From the NCBI GenBank assembly GCA_035281645.1, contig DATEDN010000141.1, positions 16,266-80,265 on the forward strand: a stretch of 64,000 nt of DNA. Direction: 5' to 3'. The DNA comes from JACCTH01 sp035281645. Its GTDB lineage: Bacteria > Actinomycetota > Acidimicrobiia > Spongiisociales > ZC4RG35. The notes beneath the pieces are model-generated. The model searched no databases. It saw nothing but the letters and a program-made list of their open reading frames with translations, and was not told where the DNA came from. Below, in pieces: positions 60,738 through 64,000 of this stretch (position 1 is the stretch's first letter; each line of letters opens with the position of its first letter). Both the position numbers and the translations under genes were made by a program.

Positions 60738-61301
60738 TTGACCAGACCGGATCCGCGAGTCATCGCCCATCTCGATGCAATCGGCGAGCCCTATGAGGTT
60801 TTACCGTGCGATCCCAGCCTGGCGGATACGGCGGCCTTCTGTGCCGCTTACGGGATCCCCCCCGAGCAATCCGCCAACGCCATCCTGGTCGCCTCGAGAC
60901 GCCCCGTTGGTGAAGCGGCCGTCTGCCTAGTGCTGGCCACCAACCGACTGGATGTCAACGGAGAGATCAGGCGGCGGCTGGGGGTCAAGAAGGCGTCGTT
61001 CGCACCCGCTGACGAAACGGTGGCTGTAACCGGGATGGAGATCGGCGGAGTCACGCCCTTTGGCCTACCGGATCAGCTCAGGGTGTGGATCGATCGCAGA
61101 GTGATGGACCCTCCCTGGGTGATCGTGGGGGCAGGAACTCGTGAGGCGAAAATCAAGGTCGCGCCCTCAATCTTTCGTCGCCTCGAGAACGCCTCGGTCA
61201 TCGATGGACTTGCGTTCAGCTCCGAGGAGAGCCCTCCGCAAGAGAAGGCTGTAGCCGACCAGCCCGATGATCACGAAGCTGAACCACTGGATGGCGTATG
61301 A
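60738..61301 (+). CDS. YbaK/EbsC-type aminoacyl-tRNA deacylase-like protein
   Basis: 187 residues with the YbaK core: PYEVLPCDPSLADTAAFCAA, GIPPEQSANAILVA, CLVLATNRLDVNGEIRRRLG and GMEIGGVTPFGLP. Members hydrolyse mischarged aminoacyl-tRNA such as Cys-tRNA(Pro). TTG start. Its last 135 bases overlap the convergent SURF1 gene, so the C-terminal 45 residues (acidic, EESPPQEKAVADQPDDHEAE) may be a read-through tail rather than domain. Confidence 0.8.
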   Translation: MTRPDPRVIAHLDAIGEPYEVLPCDPSLADTAAFCAAYGIPPEQSANAILVASRRPVGEAAVCLVLATNRLDVNGEIRRRLGVKKASFAPADETVAVTGMEIGGVTPFGLPDQLRVWIDRRVMDPPWVIVGAGTREAKIKVAPSIFRRLENASVIDGLAFSSEESPPQEKAVADQPDDHEAEPLDGV

Positions 61302-61919
61302 CAAATGACTGCCCTCCGAGAAAGCGTCCGGCGGCGGGACCGGGATCGGGAGTTGGTCGTCGGGTCCGCCTTGCAGGAGCAGATAGAAGGGGAGAACATC
61401 GTTGCCCCCGATGGCGCCGATATCGACCCGACGGAAGATCGGCCACTCCCCTGCCGGTGTCCCGGGACGGTGGGCGTCGGGCTGGATCAGCCCCGTGATC
61501 TCCACTGTCCCCGTGGGCGGAACCGCCGGCACAGGTACCTGGTCCATCTCCAGCGGCACCCAGCCTCGATTGACCAGCAGGCTCTGCCCGTCGACGGTCT
61601 CGAAGGGCGTGACAACGTGGTAGCCGGCGGTTCCTTCGAGGACCTGTGATCGGATCAGAACCTCGTCTTGGGTCCGGTACTCGCCAGTCGCGGTGGCTGG
61701 ACGATTGGCGAGGCTGGCGACATCGTCTCCCGCGGCTCGCACCAAAGCTCCGATAGGCATCGGAGCTTCCGCCATTCGGGCGGCCATGACCGCGTTTTCT
61801 AGCCGCCGATCCTCGAGTCGGCGCAGCTGCCAAAGACCGAGGTTGATGAAGAGAAGCGCTAACGAGAGAGCCACAAGGTGAGCTGTCATCCACTTTCGGG
61901 TGAGCAGCGGATGAGGCAT
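61167..61919 (-). CDS. SURF1-family cytochrome oxidase assembly protein
   Basis: 250 residues with two membrane helices, one at the N-terminus (about 12-32) and one near the C-terminus (about 205-228), flanking an extracytoplasmic domain with SLLVNRGWVPLEMDQ, GTVEITGLIQPDAHR and FRRVDIGAIG. The end HLSYAIQWFSFVIIGLVGY is typical. It assists haem insertion in cytochrome c oxidase. ATG 61919. It overlaps the convergent YbaK gene by 135 bases. Confidence 0.88.
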   Translation of the reverse strand: MPHPLLTRKWMTAHLVALSLALLFINLGLWQLRRLEDRRLENAVMAARMAEAPMPIGALVRAAGDDVASLANRPATATGEYRTQDEVLIRSQVLEGTAGYHVVTPFETVDGQSLLVNRGWVPLEMDQVPVPAVPPTGTVEITGLIQPDAHRPGTPAGEWPIFRRVDIGAIGGNDVLPFYLLLQGGPDDQLPIPVPPPDAFSEGSHLSYAIQWFSFVIIGLVGYSLLLRRALLGAERKSIDDRGVLEATKD

Positions 61920-61931
61920 CTTGTTGGGCCG

Positions 61932-62141
61932 TTAGGCGGCTAAAGAGGGGTCCTCGTCGTCCGCTCCAAGGAGTGCTTCGGCAACGGCGAGCGGCTCCCC
62001 ATCACCACGCACGGCCATCGGGAGTGATATCCATTCGAGCGGAACCGCGGTCTTCGGGTGACCGGCATCAGCCAAGGCCCGGGCGAGGTCATCGGTCCAG
62101 TGCCACCGTTTGCTGCTGTCGAAGGAATCGTGGTTTGACAT
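61932..62141 (-). CDS. small hypothetical protein (69 aa)
   Basis: ATG 62139-62141 has GGAGG well placed upstream. The sequence is acidic with WHWTDDLARALADAG near the N-terminus and an EWISLPMAVRGDGEPLAVAE centre; no membrane span or known motif. It lies just before the SURF1 gene (12-base gap) and may be its operon partner. Confidence 0.55.
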   Translation of the reverse strand: MSNHDSFDSSKRWHWTDDLARALADAGHPKTAVPLEWISLPMAVRGDGEPLAVAEALLGADDEDPSLAA

Positions 62142-62220
62142 GGCAGCACCTCCTCGGGTCGATGGACTGAGCTCATGGTACGAACGATGTCAAGGCACAA
62201 GAAGTGCCGACAAAACACAG

Positions 62221-62991
62221 TTATGACCCGACGCGATCCTTCAGTTCGTCGAGACCAGGAAGAGAGGGGTTCTCGCGATCGATGGCGTCGACGAACTTCC
62301 TAGCTGCCCCGATGTCGTTCGCCGCTAGCGCCACTCGCGCCGCCACATACCAGCGTCTGATCTCCGACTCGGGAGCCGGGCTGATCAAGCGGCCCGGCTT
62401 GATGACCCGCCATGCTTCCGCCACGCGGCCCCGGTCGAGCAGATGGCTGGCGTATACGACGGCCGCTTCGCGCTCGGTGTCCTTGTCGCCTCCAAGTTCT
62501 CGGAACAGCTCATAGGTCTTGTCGACGTCGGAATGTCTCTTCAAGGCCCTCAGGCAATCGATCTCGACCGGCATGTGCAGTGTTTCGCCGGTGAAGCGGC
62601 GATAAGCCCTTAGTTCCTGCAGCGCCTGTGACCAGTTCTCGAGGTAGTAGTAAGAGAGGCCGAGAAGCTCGCGGGCAAGGGCGGCTCGGGGCGCCAGTGC
62701 TTTCACCTGAGTGAGATGATCGACAGCGGCTCGAAAGCGCTCATCGGCGAATCGGGCAATCCCCTCTTCCATGTGCTGGAGCGCCGCCGGCCGGCGGTCG
62801 CGCGGGGTGGAACGGTTGAGGTCGTCGCGAACCCAGCGCGGCAAATTGCCTTCGGGAACGGCGGTGATCGTCTTCCGCTCCGGCTGCGGGGGGCGTCGGG
62901 AATCGGGGCCGGGGCCTCGGCCGGTCCGACGGGCGCGATCGGGTTGGGTACCACGAGGGCGTCTTTTGTCTCCGTTTTGTCTGCCAGTCAT
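62221..62991 (-). CDS. TPR-repeat protein
   Basis: 256 residues. A basic, low-complexity N-terminus (about 1-45, R/P/G-rich) is followed by helical repeats with TPR spacing: FADERFRAAVDHLTQVKALA, LLGLSYYYLENWSQALQELR and later VYASHLLDRGRVAEAWRVIK. Soluble. The basic tail could bind nucleic acid or ribosomes. No direct partner. Confidence 0.75.
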   Translation of the reverse strand: MTGRQNGDKRRPRGTQPDRARRTGRGPGPDSRRPPQPERKTITAVPEGNLPRWVRDDLNRSTPRDRRPAALQHMEEGIARFADERFRAAVDHLTQVKALAPRAALARELLGLSYYYLENWSQALQELRAYRRFTGETLHMPVEIDCLRALKRHSDVDKTYELFRELGGDKDTEREAAVVYASHLLDRGRVAEAWRVIKPGRLISPAPESEIRRWYVAARVALAANDIGAARKFVDAIDRENPSLPGLDELKDRVGS

Positions 62992-63038
62992 ATCAGCCTT
63001 CGATCGTGCGACTCGAGATGAATTCGTCGCTCCCTCCG

Positions 63039-63443
63039 CTACCGAGATTCAAGGATGAGGACTGGAATCTGGCGCTTCGTCTTTCGTTCGTAGCCAGCGA
63101 ACTGGGGATAGCGCTCCTTCCACTTGGGCCAGATCTCGGCCCGCTCCTGAGCAGTAGCAACTCGAGCGACGACTGACACAGTTTCGGTGCCTACCTCGAC
63201 CTCGGTCTCAGGGTTAGCGCGGAGGTTGTGATACCAGGCGGGGTTCGTGTCGGACCCACCTTTGGAGGCAAAGACCACATAGTCGCCGTTTAACGCCTGA
63301 TACATCAGAGGGCTGACGCGCTCTGTTCCGCTCTTGGCGCCGACATGATGAAGCAGCAATAGAGGCTTGCCCTCGAAGGGACCACCGACCCGCCCTTCGT
63401 TGGCGCGAAACTCGTCGATCGTGGGTTGATTCGGGTTCGACAT
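63039..63443 (-). CDS. nitroreductase/deazaflavin-dependent (Ddn-like) family protein
   Basis: 134 residues of the F420H2-dependent split-barrel family: KPLLLLHHVGAKSGTERVSP, YVVFASKGGSDTNPAWYHNL, ANPETEVEVGTETV and WPKWKERYPQFAGYERKTKR. The preceding basic/Asn-rich start MSNPNQPTIDEFRANEG is typical. It suggests the organism makes coenzyme F420, a usual actinobacterial trait. Substrate unknown. Confidence 0.88.
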   Translation of the reverse strand: MSNPNQPTIDEFRANEGRVGGPFEGKPLLLLHHVGAKSGTERVSPLMYQALNGDYVVFASKGGSDTNPAWYHNLRANPETEVEVGTETVSVVARVATAQERAEIWPKWKERYPQFAGYERKTKRQIPVLILESR

Positions 63444-63548
63444 ATTTCTCCTCGTTGCTTTTTCCCCGCAACGCGGCTTTCGGCACCACTATTCCAGACG
63501 GGGCAACGCCGACTCCTCGCGGAGTCAAGGGTTACAGCTCCCAATATC

Positions 63549-63575
63549 AAAGGGGCCGGCCAAGCCGACCCCTTT
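63549..63575 (-). terminator. rRNA operon terminator
   Basis: On the minus strand AAAGGGGTCGGC pairs with GCCGGCCCCTTT (one G-T pair) around a 3-base loop, 8 bases after the 5S gene. A strong intrinsic terminator closing the rrn operon. Confidence 0.8.
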
Positions 63576-63583
63576 CAAAAACT

Positions 63584-63701
63584 GCCCGGCGGTGACCTAC
63601 TCTCCCAGGGGGTTGCCCCCCAAGTACCATCGGCGCTGTCTGGTTTCACTTCCGTGTTCGGAATGGGAACGGGTGGTTCCCAGACGCTAACGCCACCGGA
63701 C
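63584..63701 (-). rRNA. 5S ribosomal RNA
   Basis: About 118 nt. Ends were set by the terminal helix, where the 5' GTCCGGTGG pairs with the 3' CCGCCGGGC. Internal 5S landmarks (CACCCGTTCCCATTCCGAAC, GGGAGAGTAGGTC) are present on the minus strand. It follows 23S with a short spacer. Confidence 0.95.
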
Positions 63702-63754
63702 AAATCTCAAGCGCTCCTTGAGCACTCCATAGCGAGCACATTCATCCTGAATTC

Positions 63755-64000
63755 AATCCAAGCCCTCGGCCGATTAGTACCGGTCGGCTGAATGCATTAC
63801 TGCACTTACACCTCCGGCCTATCAACCTGGTCGTCTACCAGGGGCCTTACCGGGTTAATCCCGTGGGAGATCTCATCTCAGGGTGGGTTTCGCACTTAGA
63901 TGCCTTCAGCGCTTATCCCTTCCGTACATAGCAAACGAGCCGTGCTCTTGGCAGAACAACTCGCACACCAGCGGTACGTCCATCCCGGTCCTCTCGTACT
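63755..64000 (-). rRNA. 23S ribosomal RNA, 3' end only
   Basis: Last 240-250 nt of 23S rRNA, with the conserved GGTACTAATCGGCCGAGG near the 3' end, CTCCCACGGGATTAACCCGG and AAGGGATAAGCGCTGAAGGC. The gene enters from the right edge on the minus strand. The exact 3' end is estimated to a few bases. Confidence 0.95.

Noticed and set aside
1..64000. CRISPR arrays, restriction-modification or toxin-antitoxin defence genes
   Set aside because: No regularly spaced direct repeats and no recognisable Cas, methylase or toxin motifs; the PD-(D/E)XK-like protein at 34615 has no partner of a defence type.

Overview
The window is a GC-rich chromosomal segment of an actinobacterium. The block pgsA - gcvH - FHA protein - ftsR-type MerR - bifunctional nuclease - second MerR has the same order as pgsA2 to Rv1830 in Mycobacterium. 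The D-alanyl-D-alanine carboxypeptidase, large NAD-glutamate dehydrogenase and deazaflavin-type nitroreductase family also fit. Frequent GTG/TTG starts and 4-base stop/start overlaps are typical. The class Acidimicrobiia is my best guess, from gene content only. The left edge cuts aroA, and the right edge cuts a 23S rRNA gene on the minus strand.

Layout. (1) 1-4420: core genes aroA, cmk, ispH, der and a tiny membrane protein, translationally coupled, followed by tRNA-Pro(GGG). (2) 4539-12831: a probable relic genomic island, bounded by the 3' part of tRNA-Pro and an imperfect 39-bp copy of it. It is gene-poor and holds small secreted proteins, an orphan zinc/manganese-type binding lipoprotein divergent from a YibE/F membrane protein across a perfect Fur-family palindrome, SRPBCC and cupin proteins, a frameshifted cupin gene and a duplicated about 90-bp hairpin repeat. 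No integrase remains. (3) 12842-22936: accessory genes, namely a lipoprotein esterase, trypsin-like protease, DUF2071 protein, two-component system, mechanosensitive-channel-like protein, ferritin-like protein, YihY/BrkB protein and several very small proteins. (4) 23172-29557: a complete five-gene peptide-type ABC importer. (5) 29608-38911: a long, tightly coupled housekeeping run (phospholipid synthesis, glycine cleavage, cell-division regulator, PBP, purine salvage, nuclease, MerR), including a PD-(D/E)XK-like gene that seems to start with CTG. (6) 38968-43282: an unusual FtsH-like protease with an upstream lipoprotein gene, a YqgE/AlgH protein and RNase HII. (7) 43411-48450 (minus): an overlapping four-gene cluster of esterase, ATP-grasp protein, second esterase and amylosucrase. 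This is the best candidate here for an undescribed pathway. (8) 48489-56826: membrane protein, two-subunit aconitase X, GalE-like epimerase and NAD-glutamate dehydrogenase. (9) 56933-63443: a hydrolase-cyclase fusion, a nucleoside hydrolase/ribokinase salvage pair, YbaK, SURF1, TPR and nitroreductase-family genes. (10) 63549-64000: the end of an rRNA operon (5S and the 3' end of 23S).

All functional assignments come from reading motifs and gene order; no database search was run. Names of well-known enzymes are firm. Substrates of the ABC importer, aconitase X, ATP-grasp protein and esterases are open.
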